Below, piece after piece: positions 9,067-19,770 of a stretch of 37,886 nucleotides of DNA (within the stretch, counting starts at the first letter, position 1; each line of letters opens with the position of its first letter). Under the pieces are notes generated by a model that saw nothing but the letters and a program-made list of their open reading frames with translations, was not told the origin of the DNA and did not search any database. The position numbers and the translations under genes are program-made. This DNA is from Carex sylvatica (lineage: Eukaryota; Streptophyta; Magnoliopsida; Poales; Cyperaceae). Location: the NCBI GenBank assembly GCA_964058845.1, contig CAXKVR010000502.1, forward strand, positions 1-37,886, given 5' to 3'.

Positions 9067-9383
9067 CCTTGAGACTGAACAGAAATGAAATCTGAACCCT
9101 GGAAACTCCTTTTTATCAATTGGAAACAACTTTAATTATCTTTTATCGTCTTTTAATCAGTAGAATTGTTAGAACTAAAACCAAACCAATTTCTCTCACT
9201 TCTAGAATTTCAAGTGATTTTAGGATAAGTCTAGTGTTTTTATTCCGTCCCTGTGGATCGATACCTGAGCATACTCAACGACAGGATAGTACACTTGCTA
9301 TCTGAATTGACAGAGTATAACAAAGGTTTAAAAAGTATAGCTTGCTATACTGAGACTTTTTGGCATATATTCTTGTGCGATCA

Positions 9384-9878
9384 AGTAACGCTACGCTACT
9401 TCGCGAATTAAACAGGTTGTTTTAATTCACGCTCATATCTCTAGTTTCGAAGTTCAAATAGCCGATTCAAACCGTTAGATGTTTAATCTATATTAAAATG
9501 TGCTTGCAGGCCAAATTTTATATTTTTTGAAATTTTTTTATGGTTTGAAAATCGCTGTTTTTATTAAAATTCTGCACCATTAAAAAACAGCGATTTTCTG
9601 AATTTTTTTACTATTTATTAAGCCAATTTGAAAATCCTTGATCCAACGGTGGCTTCTGATTTTACTGTTTTGTTAAGCCACCGTTGGATCAGCGATTTTC
9701 AAAGTGGCTTAATAAATAGTAAAAAAAAATCAGAAAAATATAAAATTTGGTCTCCAAGAACATATTAATATGGAGAACAAGATGAACGGTTCCGATCGAC
9801 TATTTGGACATTGAAAATATAAAAATGAGTTATAAGCATATGTGGAGATATGCTTATATAAGCATAGTAGCTAATCTC
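9384..9878. mobile_element. rearranged fold-back MITE next to the LTR
   Basis: The left part (9384-9600) looks like one arm and the central hairpin (TTGAAAATCGCTGTTTTT region) of one fold-back element. From about 9600 it continues into the arm, centre (GATCCAACGGTGGC and its complement) and other arm of a second element, ending GTAGCTAATCTC at 9878. The right half closely matches the complete copy at 19346-19770. The retrotransposon ends exactly where this composite begins. Confidence 0.6.
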
Positions 9879-9897
9879 TCTCTCTCTCTTTATATGT

Positions 9898-9918
9898 GTA
9901 TATATATATATATATATA
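9898..9918. repeat. (TA)n microsatellite
   Basis: An AT dinucleotide run between two fold-back elements. It is part of a recurring (TA)n(GA)n edge of this MITE group. Confidence 0.85.
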
Positions 9919-10341
9919 GAGATGGACTTGGGTGAGCCATGGCTCACCAAGCATTTGTACTCCACGCCGTATTTTCATTTTGAAAGTCCAAACGACCGAT
10001 CCGAACCGTTAGATGTGATCTCTATATTGAAATGTGCCTGGAGACCAAATTTTACATTTTTTGGAATTTTTTTACTATTTATTAAGCATTTTTTTAAATT
10101 GCTGTTTTGCTGTGAACAGTAAAAAACAGTAAAATTTTCTGGACCATCGGATCAGCAATTTTAAAAAATGCTTAATAAATAGTAAACAAATTCCAAAAAA
10201 TATAAAATTTGGTCTCCAAACACATTTCAATATGGAGAACAAGATGAACGGTTCGGATCGGTTGTTTGAATTTTCAAAATGGCTAAAATGAGCCATGGCT
10301 CACCAACGCAAAATAAGCCATGGCTCATTTTAGCCCAACTC
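9919..10341. mobile_element. fold-back MITE (GAGATGGACTTGGG / GAGTTGGGCTA ends)
   Basis: About 423 bp, inverted-repeat along most of its length. The left arm runs through GAACCGTTAGATGTGATC and GGAGACCAAATTTTA, the centre has ACTATTTATTAAG and its complement, and the right arm returns TAAAATTTGGTCTCC and AACGGTTCGGATCGG. Its ends carry GAGCCATGGCTCA palindromes. The target duplication is obscured by flanking TA repeats. Confidence 0.75.
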
Positions 10342-10393
10342 TATATATATATATGTATATGTATATATGTGTATATAGATATATATGTATATG

Positions 10394-10439
<46 letters not shown>

Positions 10440-10455
10440 GAGAGAGAAAGAGAGA
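10342..10455. repeat. compound (TA)n, (GT)n, (GA)n microsatellite
   Basis: A TA/TATG stretch, a GT run at about 10401-10428, then (TA)n and (GA)n leading into the next MITE. Confidence 0.9.
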
Positions 10456-10879
10456 GAGATGGACTTGGGTGAGCCATAGCTCACCAAGCGTTTGTACTCC
10501 ATGCTGTATTTTTATTTTGAAAGTCCAAACGACCGATCTGAACCGTTAGATGTGATCTCTATATTGAAATGTGCTTGGAGACCAAATTTTATATTTTTAG
10601 GAAGTTTTTTACTATTTATTAAGGATTTTTGAAAATTATTGTTTTGCTGTGAACAGTAAAAAACAGTAAAATTTTCGGAACCATCGGATCTGCAATTTTA
10701 AAAAATACTTAATAAATAGTAAAAAAATTCAAAAAAAATATAAAATTTGGTCTCCAAGCACATTTCAATATGGAGAACAAGATGAACGGTTCGGATCGAT
10801 TGTTTGAATTTTCAAAATAGCTAAAATGAGCTATGGCTCACCAACGCAAAATAAGTCATGGTTCATTTTAGCCCAACTC
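10456..10879. mobile_element. fold-back MITE, sister of the 9919 copy
   Basis: About 424 bp with the same ends and inner module as 9919-10341 and high similarity to it. The (TA)n(GA)n tract on the left (about 10429-10458) is mirrored by (CT)n(TA)n on the right (10879-10906). This suggests the microsatellites belong to, or arose from, the terminal repeats. Confidence 0.75.
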
Positions 10880-10907
10880 TCTTTCTCTCTCTCTCTATAT
10901 ATATATG

Positions 10908-11311
10908 GAGTAAGGCTAGGGTGCTATGGGTTGCATAGAGGACTACGGTGCTACGACTTAATATTCGAGTTTTTAAAATCCTAACGGTCGATTCGAACCG
11001 TTCATCTTGTTCTCTATATTAATATGTGTTTGGAGACCAAATTTTATATTTTTTGAAAATTTTTTACTATTTTTTTAGATAGTTAGAAAATCAAATATCT
11101 GAATGGTGCACAATTTTTTAGATCAAGTGATTTTCTACCTATCTAAAAAAATAGTAAAAAATTTCCAAAAAATATAAAATTTGGTCTCCAAACACATATT
11201 AATATGAAGAAAAAGATGAACGGTTCGGATCGACCGTTAGAATTTTGAAAAGTTGAATATTGAGCCGTAGCACCGTAGCTCTCTATGCAACCCATAGCAC
11301 CCTAGCCTTAC

Positions 11312-11313
<2 letters not shown>
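10908..11313. mobile_element. fold-back MITE (GAGTAAGGCTAGGGTGC ends)
   Basis: About 406 bp with nearly perfect ~40-bp terminal inverted repeats: GAGTAAGGCTAGGGTGCT on the left, AGCACCCTAGCCTTACT on the right. The inner module GGAGACCAAATTTTATAT and its complement is shared with the neighbours, but the central loop has GATAGTTAGAAAATC instead of the CCAACGGTGGC type. Flanks are TA-rich, so no target duplication can be fixed. Confidence 0.8.
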
Positions 11314-11376
<63 letters not shown>

Positions 11377-11381
11377 ATGTA

Positions 11382-11456
<75 letters not shown>
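11312..11456. repeat. 145-bp (TATATG)n / (TATGTG)n microsatellite
   Basis: Three blocks: TATATG units, then TATGTG units (about 11380-11417), then TATATG units again. It abuts the right end of the MITE. Open frames through it (poly Tyr-Val) are artefacts of the repeat. Confidence 0.95.
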
Positions 11457-12748
11457 TCTCAGCATGAAATACGTGAAAACTTTGAACGAGCTTTGAATCT
11501 GAGAACAGATCCTGAATTGGAGATTAATGCACAGTTGTCTACTATCTCGAGTGTGTTGTACACAGTATACAAATTAATTTAAAATTAAGCTCATATTTCA
11601 AGCCGCTTGATCACGTTTTGGTGATGAATAACTAACCAGCGTGAAACATTGTCTGTGCACAATTATGGCATATATGATATATTTAATTAGGAATAGAAAT
11701 CGTGACTGGACCGTTTTGTTTGTTCTCTATTTTCAATGCTTTTGACCTAGCTACATTTTAAGGCACAACAATTAATATTCTGTCCATGTGCATACTTCCA
11801 GTTGAAATTTGTTTATGGCAAATGTGTGGTCCCAACTACGGGAAAAAAACTTCCTCTTGAAATATAAAGAGTGATCAGAAGCCACTTGATCTGGACCAGC
11901 TACTATTATTTTGCAAACAAATTTCAAATTTCAAATTTCGTACATCCATATTACTCACTTCACTGATTTTCCAGTGTATATATATATATCAATTACCCAC
12001 ATACTCATCATGTACTTAAGAAGACCATAGTAATTACAAAAGCGTATAAATCTTTGAATTATTATTAATGAAACCATAAAGGGATCAATTAAACCATAAG
12101 GTGGACTATTCAGCGATTAGCAAACTAATACGGAGCAGAGTTTTGAGTAGATCAGATGTTCAGTATTTGGACTCAGGAAATTGTAACTCTTAGCCTTGAA
12201 TTAGATTATCAATTTTTGTAGTATTTTCTAATACTGGACTGTGTTTCAAGGTATGACAATCGTCGAGCCTATTTCCGCTGTCATTGTGATGGCAGAGATT
12301 CTATGGCACACAATCTCGATCATCCAATTCAAATCGAACGCACATGATATGATCTGGCCTTTTAGATGATCCAGATTACGTGTCATAGTTTTATGGCAGA
12401 TGGCTGAATCGACAATTATCCAATGTACTAACTAGTATGTGTGTGAGTGTGTGTTTGCTGCAATGAAATGTAAGCAAGGTATGGATGGTTTATTAAACTA
12501 TTCATTGATAATAGATAGCCTCCTGTTGAAGTAGTGTTGCATGGACTGGCCTAATTGTCCAATAAAGGCCTCCCTCTAGAGGAGAGTAGTATTGTTGTAG
12601 ATCCACTAATTAAGTCTTCTCAAGAGGCTCTCTCTTTTTGGGACGAGCTACAACAAGGCCCATATGCCATTTAATACTTATCCAAGTCCAAGAGCTACAA
12701 CAAGGCCCATACCATACTATACCATACCATATAGGAAATAGTAGATAG
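11457..12748. other. intergenic DNA, no gene seen
   Basis: AT-rich DNA with no supportable ORF. It contains an imperfect direct repeat beginning GAGCTACAACAAGGCCCATA at about 12645 and 12689. Confidence 0.6.
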
Positions 12749-12945
12749 GAGTAGGTCCGATGGACATTGAACCTACTTTTAGGTTCAATTAGCTCTATTA
12801 CCGTACGATTAGTATTAAGATCTGTGTGCACGAAAATTGATAAAAAATCATACGGATTTTAATAAGAGCACACGTTTCTTAATGAAATTGGATGGCTAGA
12901 TCACCCATCGAACCAAAGTAGGTCCAATGGGCATCGGACCTACTC
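12749..12945. mobile_element. small MITE-like inverted repeat
   Basis: A 197-bp unit with about 30-bp terminal inverted repeats: GAGTAGGTCCGATGGACATT at the left, and CATCGGACCTACTC at the right with AAAGTAGGTCCAATGGG before it. No matching flanking duplication is visible, so the class is unresolved. It may be an old deletion derivative. Confidence 0.5.
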
Positions 12946-13338
12946 TGAAGTGACCATATAGAGGGATAGGGAGAGGGAGGGGGGCAAATCTCCTCGCAGG
13001 TATTTACGGTTTAAGATTGAATTTTAGTCGTTTTAAGGTTCGGACTAGTGCAAGTGACAGTATTATTTGACTTTGAAATTCGTGCCAAGTTAAAAACAAC
13101 GGTTCAGATCTACTAATTTAAAAGATCTCCTTTTCAGGCAATGGAGAAGATGTGAATTCGAGTGAGAGGAAGGGGAGAGGGAGGGCCGGAGGGATATCAG
13201 GTATGGTCTACCATATTCATACATATTTTCTAAGTTTTTGTACTCTTTATCCACTTGAGTTATATCATTTGATGCTAAAATATTTACACACTTAAAATAT
13301 GAATGGCCTCACTAGAGAAGAATGCAGAAACTTAAAAA
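12946..13338. other. intergenic DNA, no gene seen
   Basis: A GA-rich patch (about 12958-12985 and 13150-13190) in otherwise AT-rich sequence. Nothing recognisable. Confidence 0.5.
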
Positions 13339-14666
13339 TAGGGGTGTCAACGACACCCTTTTATTTGTTTTTCTGATCTGTATCGTATTTGAAAAGATGG
13401 ATAAGGATAAGATTTTTTTTGTCTGTTAGTTTATAAAATATGGATAAGAATAACAATTTTTTTTTGTTTTCTTATTGTTATCCTATCAGATAATTTTCAA
13501 AAAAATTATACATATAAATATATATTTATATGAAGAGAATATATGATACAATAAAGTATTGTATTTTACTAAATTTTCATAATATAAATTAGTTGTATTC
13601 ATTATTATTATTTTTCTTTTTTTGTTTCGAAAAATATTTTATGAAATCACAAATTGAGATGTTAATGGCACATTTTTATCTGTTTACCTAACCCATTCCG
13701 TATTTGAAAAAATGAGTAAGGGTATAGATTTTTTTTCGTTATCATAACTGGTACAGGTATGATTATGAAAATGCCTCCAGACCTATATCTTACTCGTTAT
13801 TTTTTGCTATTTTCAATTAAAAAGAATCACTGAGTTTTTGTCCATTAATTATTATATTAGAAACTTAAAAATAATCACAGGTTTGATCGGCGTTATGTTT
13901 TACTCTTTTCAATTAAAAAAAATCAATTAATTGTCTTTTTTTTTTACATTTCTGGGAGGCCAGTTGCTTATGCTAAAAAGGTAGTTTAGCAGTATGATGT
14001 CTAATTCTGCCTGTTGTTTTATAGTTTTATCGTTTCCCATCACAGTTCGTACCAAAATTTTGAACATTTTTTTTTCTCAAGTAATTAAAAAAGTGGCACA
14101 CATCCCACTCATACACACATAGCTGAAGCTAAAGAATTTTCTTTTTTGAATACGATACGAGTTGGATAAACAGATAAAAGATGCAATTGATATCCCTAGT
14201 CCTTGCTGAAGTTTTATTATTGTAAAATTTATGTTATAATAGACTTACTCATAAGCTAAAAAAATTACACGACATATATTAACTCTCAAAAACATCTCCA
14301 TTTGTAAGTTAACTCTGTTTTGTAATGAAGCTGAGCTTCCGCCTTTTTAAAAAAAAAAAAAAAAAATTGCATGAGATTGCAAGGTGCATTCGATAAATAA
14401 TATTTTAAATTAAAAGACTTCATTTTCATCATATCTAAATAAATTTACTAAAAACAGTTCCATAAGCTGCTTAGTATTATTCGTTAGTTCATCTGGTCAA
14501 TAAAACCAAAATCCATGGAATTGATTGTTCCGTATCCGTATTCGTTTAAGATGATTTTAAATTTTAATATCCATTTACTATCTGTATCTGTATCCGCTCA
14601 TTATCCGACAGATGCAGATATGATATCAGTATTATCTGCTCCGTATCCGCTTCGTTTTCACCCCTA
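13339..14666. mobile_element. degenerate hAT-like element nest
   Basis: The left end TAGGGGTGTCAACGA (13339) and right end TCGTTTTCACCCCTA (to 14666) are hAT-type ends. A second pair lies inside, at about 13654 and 14198 (ATTGATATCCCTA), sharing AAACAGATAAAAG-type subterminal sequence. The right subterminal part is rich in GATAC/GTATCC repeats. No 8-bp target duplication matches at either pair, so this is old, nested or rearranged. No transposase frame is present. Confidence 0.42.
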
Positions 14667-15355
14667 GGTCTTGAGTCAATATTCCCCCCACGATAATGTC
14701 GATAATATGCTCTCTCTCTCTCTCTCTATTATTAAATAAAATAAAATCATAGATAATGTAACCGTACGTAACATCATGGGCAATGTACTTCTATGCAGTT
14801 GCAGGCATTAGTAGAAAATAACAAAGTCAGAATCACCCTGCATTTGATTATCTGCAAATAAAATTATTGTATCTTACATGTAAAAATACCAAAAAATGCT
14901 TCGTATACCACGCCACATTAAATTAGCACGTAGGCTCTTGAAAAATTACTTAGTTTTAATTCCAATTTAAATTACACTATTTGCTGTCATATGCAAATGA
15001 ATTCAGAATATTTGATAAACAACAATAATTTTCAATAAAACAAAATTTATAAAAAATAAATATTTGTATTTTATTTCAATGATTAAAAAAGCCTATTATG
15101 AAATAATAATTAATAAGTATTGTTATTTATTATTTAATCACTTTTATTTAATTATATCAATAATTACTAGTATTGTGCCTGTGCGTTGCAACATTGACAT
15201 ATTAAAAGAGAACAAAAAAATCTCATACAAAATAACATATTTTTATATAAAAAAATAGACCGAATGACAAATAATAATTTCTTAAATGACATCTACACGT
15301 AAATAACATTCCTTAGATGACATATTAAATAACGTATTAAATAGTATATATATAG

Positions 15356-15386
<31 letters not shown>

Positions 15387-15396
15387 GAGAGAGAGA
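14667..15396. other. intergenic DNA with a possible old Helitron-like trace
   Basis: AT-rich with a (CT)n run (14709-14728) and a (CA)n run (15355-15380). CTAGTATTGTGCCTGTGCGTTGCA (15169-15192) resembles a motif seen near some plant Helitron ends (recalled, weak). A segment around 15215-15290 reappears diverged at about 18570-18640, on the far side of the MITE cluster. Confidence 0.4.
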
Positions 15397-15813
15397 GAGG
15401 CTAATATGCTTTCGGAAGCATATGAACCGAAGTGCTTACGGTCCAAATTTGAAATTTCAAAACTCAAAAAGTCAATCCGAACCGTTAATCTTGTTCTCTA
15501 TATTAATATCTGCTTGGAGACCAAATTTTATATTTTTATGAATTTTTTTACTATTTATTAAGTATTTCACAAAATTGTTGATCCAACGGTGGCTTAACAA
15601 AACAGTAAAATCAGCAGCCACCATTGGATCAACAATTTTGTAAAATACTTAATAAATAGTAAACAAATTCAGAAAAATATAAAATTTGATCTCCAAGCAC
15701 ATATTAATATGGAGAACAAGATGAACGGTTCGGATCGACTTTTTGAGTTTTGAAATTTTAAATTTGGACTGTAAGCACTTCGGACCATATGCTTCCGAAT
15801 GCACATTAGCCAC
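15397..15813. mobile_element. fold-back MITE (GAGGCTAATATGC ends)
   Basis: A 417-bp inverted-repeat element. The left end GAGGCTAATATGCTTTCGG pairs with CCGAATGCACATTAGCC on the right. The centre carries GATCCAACGGTGGC and GCCACCATTGGATC. Flanked by (GA)n on the left and (TA)n on the right. Confidence 0.75.

Positions 15814-15851
<38 letters not shown>
15814..15851. repeat. (TA)n(GA)n microsatellite between two MITEs
   Basis: A TA run followed by a GA run, filling the whole gap between adjacent fold-back elements. Confidence 0.9.
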
Positions 15852-15854
<3 letters not shown>

Positions 15855-16277
15855 GTTGGCTACTCTACTTACATAAGCATATGAGGTTATATGCTTATAA
15901 GTCATTTTTTCATTTTCAATATAAAAAAAAATTGATCTGAACCATTAAATGTGATCTCTATATTGAAATGTGCTTGGAGACCAAATTTTACATTTATCTG
16001 AATTTTTTTACTATTTATTAAGCCACTTTGAAAATCGCTGATCCAACGGTGGCTTCTGATTTTACTGTTTTGTTAAGCCACCGTTGGATCAGCAATTTTC
16101 AAAGTGGCTTAATAAATAGTAAAAAAAATCAGAAAAATGTAAAATTTGGTCTCCAAGCACATTTCAATATAGAGATCACATCTAATAGTTTAGATCGACT
16201 TTTTGGATTTTGAAAATGAAAAAATGAATTATAAGCATATACCCTCATATGCTTATGGAAGTAGAGTAGCCAACCTC
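15852..16277. mobile_element. fold-back MITE (GAGGTTGGCTACTCTAC ends)
   Basis: A 426-bp complete copy. GAGGTTGGCTACTCTACTT at the left and AAGTAGAGTAGCCAACCTC at the right are perfect inverted repeats. The whole element folds on itself around TTACTGTTTTGTTAA. Very similar to 19346-19770, but the flanks here are microsatellite, so no target duplication can be read. Confidence 0.82.
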
Positions 16278-16298
16278 TCTGTCTCTATATATATATAA

Positions 16299-16722
16299 GA
16301 GATGGGCTACGGTGAGCTATGGAGTAAAATGAGTTGGTGCTCCATGGCACTATATTTTTATTTTATAAATTCAAAGGACCGATCCGAACCGCTCAACATG
16401 ATCTCCATATTGAAATGTTCTTGGAGACCAAATTTTATATTTTTTGAAATTTTTTTACTATTTATTAAGTCACTTTGAAAATCGCTGATCCGATGATCTA
16501 GAAAATTTTACTGTTTTTTACTATTCATAGTAAAACAACAATTTTCAAAATTACTTAATAAATAGTAAAAAATTTCAAAAAAAAATATAAATTTAGTTTC
16601 CAAGCACATTTCAATATAGAGATCACATCTAATGGTTCAGATCGGTTGTTTGAATTTTCAAAATAAAAATACGACATGGAGTACAAACGCGTTTTACTCC
16701 ATGACTCACCGTAGTCAACCTC
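16299..16722. mobile_element. fold-back MITE (GAGATGGGCTACGGTGAGC ends)
   Basis: A 424-bp copy with end pair GAGATGGGCTACGGTGAG and CTCACCGTAGTCAACCTC. The inner module is shared with neighbours, and the centre resembles the 9919 type (TTTTACTG...CAGTAAA). Flanked by TA repeats on both sides. Confidence 0.75.
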
Positions 16723-16748
16723 TATATATACATATAGAGAGAGAGAGA

Positions 16749-17171
16749 GAGATGGACTAAAATGAGCCATGGAGTAAAACAACTTAGTTCTCCATGACAC
16801 TATATTTCCATTTTGAAAATCCAAACAACCGATCGGAATCGCTCAACACGATCTCCATATTGAAATGTGCTTAAAGACCAAATTTTACATTTTTTGAAAT
16901 TTTTTTACTATTTATTAAGTCACTTTGAAAATCACTGATTTGGCAGTCCATAAATTTTTAATGTTTTTTACTGTTCACAGCTAAACAGTCATTTTCAAAG
17001 TGGCTTAATAAATAGTAAATTTTTTTCAAAAAATATAAAATTTAGTCTCCAAGCACATTTCAACATAGACATCACATCTAACAGTTCAGATTGGTTGTTT
17101 GGACTTTCAAAATAAAAATATGGCATGGAGTACAAACACGTTTTACTCCATGGCTCACCGTAGTCAACCTC
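16749..17171. mobile_element. fold-back MITE, sister of the 16299 copy
   Basis: A 423-bp copy. The right arm is nearly identical to that of 16299-16722 (CATGGAGTACAAAC, then CTCACCGTAGTCAACCTC). The left end has diverged (GAGATGGACTAAAATGAGCC). Preceded by (GA)n, followed by (CA)n. Confidence 0.75.
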
Positions 17172-17203
17172 ACACACACACACAAACACACACACATATA
17201 TAT
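17172..17203. repeat. (CA)n(TA)n microsatellite
   Basis: A CA run then TA, filling the gap between two MITEs. Confidence 0.88.
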
Positions 17204-17588
17204 GAGGAGGGTTCAAATGCACCATCTTTTTTGTGCTCCAATATGCTCCAAGTTCTTTATTTTTATTTTCAAAGTTCGAACAGTCGATCCGAACCGCTCA
17301 ACATGATTTTCATAATAAAATATGCTTGGAGTTCAAATTTTATATTTTTTAGAATTATTTTACTATGTTTTTAGATAGGTAAAACATGACTTTATCGGAT
17401 GGTCCAAAATCTCCTTAAAAAAATAATTTTGTATCTATCTTAAAAAATAGTAAAAAAATTCTAAAAAATATAAAATTTGGTCTCAAAGTATATTTTATTA
17501 TGAAGATTATGTTGAACGGTTCGGATAGACTGTTTGAACTTTGAAAATGGAGATAAATGATGTAGTTTGTGTGGATATGGACCGAAAT
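17204..17588. mobile_element. fold-back MITE, right end damaged
   Basis: The left end is GAGGAGGGTTCAAATGC. Arms carry GATCCGAACCGCTCAACATG and its near complement GTTGAACGGTTCGGATAGAC. The central loop is of the GATAGGTA...CTATCT type, as in the 10908 copy. The right terminal repeat is missing and runs into TATGGACCGAAATAG, a piece of the next element, so the two meet at a rearranged junction. Confidence 0.62.
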
Positions 17589-17589
17589 A

Positions 17590-18531
17590 GAGTGACTAAT
17601 ATGCATTCGTATGCATATGGACCGAAATACATAGAGTCTAAATTTGAAATTTTAAAATTCAAAAAGTCAATCTGAACCGTTCATCTTGTTCTCCATATTA
17701 ATATTAGGGGTGGCAAAAACGCTCGTAGCTCGTGGATCGATTGTGGCTCGCATCTGGCTCACTCGCTAACAACTCGTTCATTAGTGGACCGAGCTATTAA
17801 CGAGCCAGCTCATCACTAGCTCGACTCAAAATTAATGAGTTTGAGCTGGGGCCTAGCTCGGTCGCTCGCTGGCGAGCCAACTCGGTCCAAGTATGAATTT
17901 GTGCATTGGTATAAATTTGTGTGAATTTAGTACACATGAATTTATTTTGTGAACTGTGTTTGTATGAATTTGAAGATTTAGTAATTTAATATGTATGAAT
18001 TTAGTTACAAACTTAATTTATGACAGTTGACTTTATAATATATTATCTAAAACATTTGGGTTTTTGGCCCACGAGCTGGCTCAGCTCGCTCGTTGCCAAA
18101 ACAAGCGAGCCATGAGCCACTTTTTTAGCTCGGATTCAAATGTTGGCTCGCTCATGACTTGCTCGTTGCTAAAACGAGCGAGCCATGAGTTTGGTCTAGC
18201 TCGAACTGAGCTAGCTCGTTGCCAGCCCTAATTAATATGTGCTTGGAGACCAAATCTTATATTTTTCTGAATTTTTTTACTATTTATTAAGTCAGATCCA
18301 ATAGTGGCTTAACAAAACAGTAAAATCAGCAGCCACCGTTGGACCAATAATTTTCAAAGTGGCTTAATAAATAAATAAAAAATTTCAGAAAAATATAAAA
18401 TTTGGTCTCCAAGTAAATATTAATATGGAGAACAAGATGAACGGTTCAGATCGACTTTTTGGATTTTGAAATTTCAAATTTTGACCGTATGTATTTTGGC
18501 CCATATGCATACGAATGCGTATTAGTCACTA
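17590..18531. mobile_element. fold-back MITE interrupted by a hAT element
   Basis: The ends GAGTGACTAATATGCATTCG and CGAATGCGTATTAGTCACT are inverted repeats. Without the 526-bp insert and one target copy the element is about 408 bp, normal for the group. Its arm is split after GTTCTCCATATTAATAT and resumes at ATTAATATGTGCTTGGAGACC. Confidence 0.82.
17705..18230. mobile_element. non-autonomous hAT element with perfect target duplication
   Basis: A 526-bp element with inverted ends TAGGGGTGGCAA and TTGCCAGCCCTA, flanked by the 8-bp direct repeat ATTAATAT (17697-17704 and 18231-18238). The 8-bp duplication and TAGGG(G/C)TGGCAA ends are hAT hallmarks. Both subterminal regions are packed with GCTCG/CGAGC repeats, likely transposase-binding sites by analogy with other hAT elements. 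There is no coding frame. Mobilised, if at all, by a transposase elsewhere. Confidence 0.92.
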
Positions 18532-19345
18532 TATATATATGTAAAATATTTTTTACATTATTTCATAAGAATATCTCAAACAAAATTACATATTAAATGA
18601 CAAATAATTTTCTTAAATGATATAAAAATAAAAAGAAATGAAGTTATGACCAATCAATTATCAATCAATTCCAAAATTCTTTAAATGACATTTAAAAAAT
18701 AGAAATATATCATGATCAATCCGAAAGATGATACAATGTGCATGCAGAGACTAGAGAGTAGGTGTGGCAAGCACATATTTTAATAAATTTAGACTTCTAT
18801 ACATAAAAAAGAAAAAGAAAAAAAAAAGATGCATAGAATTAGAATATTTGATCGGATGACTAATATTCAAAGTCATTGGTGGATCAGGACATCTACGTGC
18901 TTAATATAAGAATGGATATTAATACAAATAATTATATTGATATCAAACATTTTAGAAAAAAAATAGAATTTCTCACAACCACTCCCGCGATATAACCAAA
19001 CATTCATTTCAGCTCCTTCACATAACTATTTTCATGCATATTACATGAATATATAGGTTATAAAAACTTAATTTGTAAAATTTTCGCATTTGTAAAATTG
19101 CACCTCATATATTTCCGTAACTGAACAAAAGTAACTTATTAATTCACATCACGCGGTATTCAACTACTAGTTGAGAGTGCAAGTAGACAAGTACTATTAT
19201 TCTTTTTTTTCTTAGCCAAGCTAAGCTACCTCTTTTAAAATTAAAATTAGTACGATTATCGGTTTATTATACTCGAATTGCCACGCTGTCAACGATTATT
19301 TCCAGTCATTATATTGGGTAGTTCATGTGTTCATGGATATATTTA
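18532..19345. other. intergenic DNA, no gene seen
   Basis: AT-rich. The first part (about 18570-18640) is a diverged repeat of 15215-15290. Nothing else recognisable. Confidence 0.5.
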
Positions 19346-19770
19346 GAGGTTGGCTACTATGCTTATATAAGCATATCCCCACATATACTTATAACTTATT
19401 TTTGTATTTTCAATGTCCAAATGATTGATCGGAACCGTTCATCTTGTTCTCCATATTAATATGTTCTTGGAGACTAAATTTTACATTTTTATGAATTTTT
19501 TTACTATTTATTAAGCTAATTTGAAAATCTCTGATCCAACGGTGGCTTCTGATTTTACTGTTTTGTTAAGCCACCGTTGGATCAGCGATTTTCAAAGTAG
19601 CTTAATAAATAGTAAAATAATTCAGAAAAATATAAAATTTAGTCTCCAAGAACATATTAATATGGAGAACAAGATGAACGGTTCCGATCGATCATTTGAA
19701 CATTAAAAATACAAAAATGAGTTATAAGCATATGTGGAGATATGCTTATATAAACATAGTAGCCAACTTC
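19346..19770. mobile_element. complete fold-back MITE with perfect 9-bp target duplication
   Basis: A 425-bp element with ends GAGGTTGGCTACTATGC and GCATAGTAGCCAACTTC, inverted over nearly its full length around TTTACTGTTTTGTTAA. It is flanked by the 9-bp direct repeat ATATATTTA (19337-19345 and 19771-19779). A 9-bp duplication fits the Mutator superfamily, so this copy is my reference for classing the group. It has no coding capacity. A transcript across it would form a long hairpin. Confidence 0.85.

Larger units (their letters stand above)
7913..9383 (+). mobile_element. 3' LTR of the Athila-type element
   Basis: It begins TGATATC right after the polypurine tract and ends GCGATCA, giving the short inverted ends TGAT...ATCA and a length of 1471 bp, normal for Athila. 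The 'TGCGATCA' end is typical of this group (recalled). The partner LTR and left target duplication lie outside the window, so the flanking AGTAA at 9384 cannot be tested. Inside are three palindrome pairs and a 28-bp direct repeat at 8852-8879 and 8922-8949. Confidence 0.82.

Noticed and set aside
8863..9305. Short ORFs inside the LTR
   Set aside because: Small, overlapping on both strands and broken by the palindromes. No domain; LTRs are normally non-coding.
11260..11496. Open frame coding for poly Tyr-Val
   Set aside because: Product of the hexanucleotide microsatellite on both strands, with no coding features.
13339..14666. Intact hAT transposon
   Set aside because: End motifs fit hAT, but no 8-bp duplication matches and there is no transposase frame. 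Kept only as a degenerate nest.
16028..16213. Similar short ORFs at 16028 and 19521 that look like a conserved gene family
   Set aside because: They are the same segment of fold-back MITEs read through. Similarity comes from the repeat.
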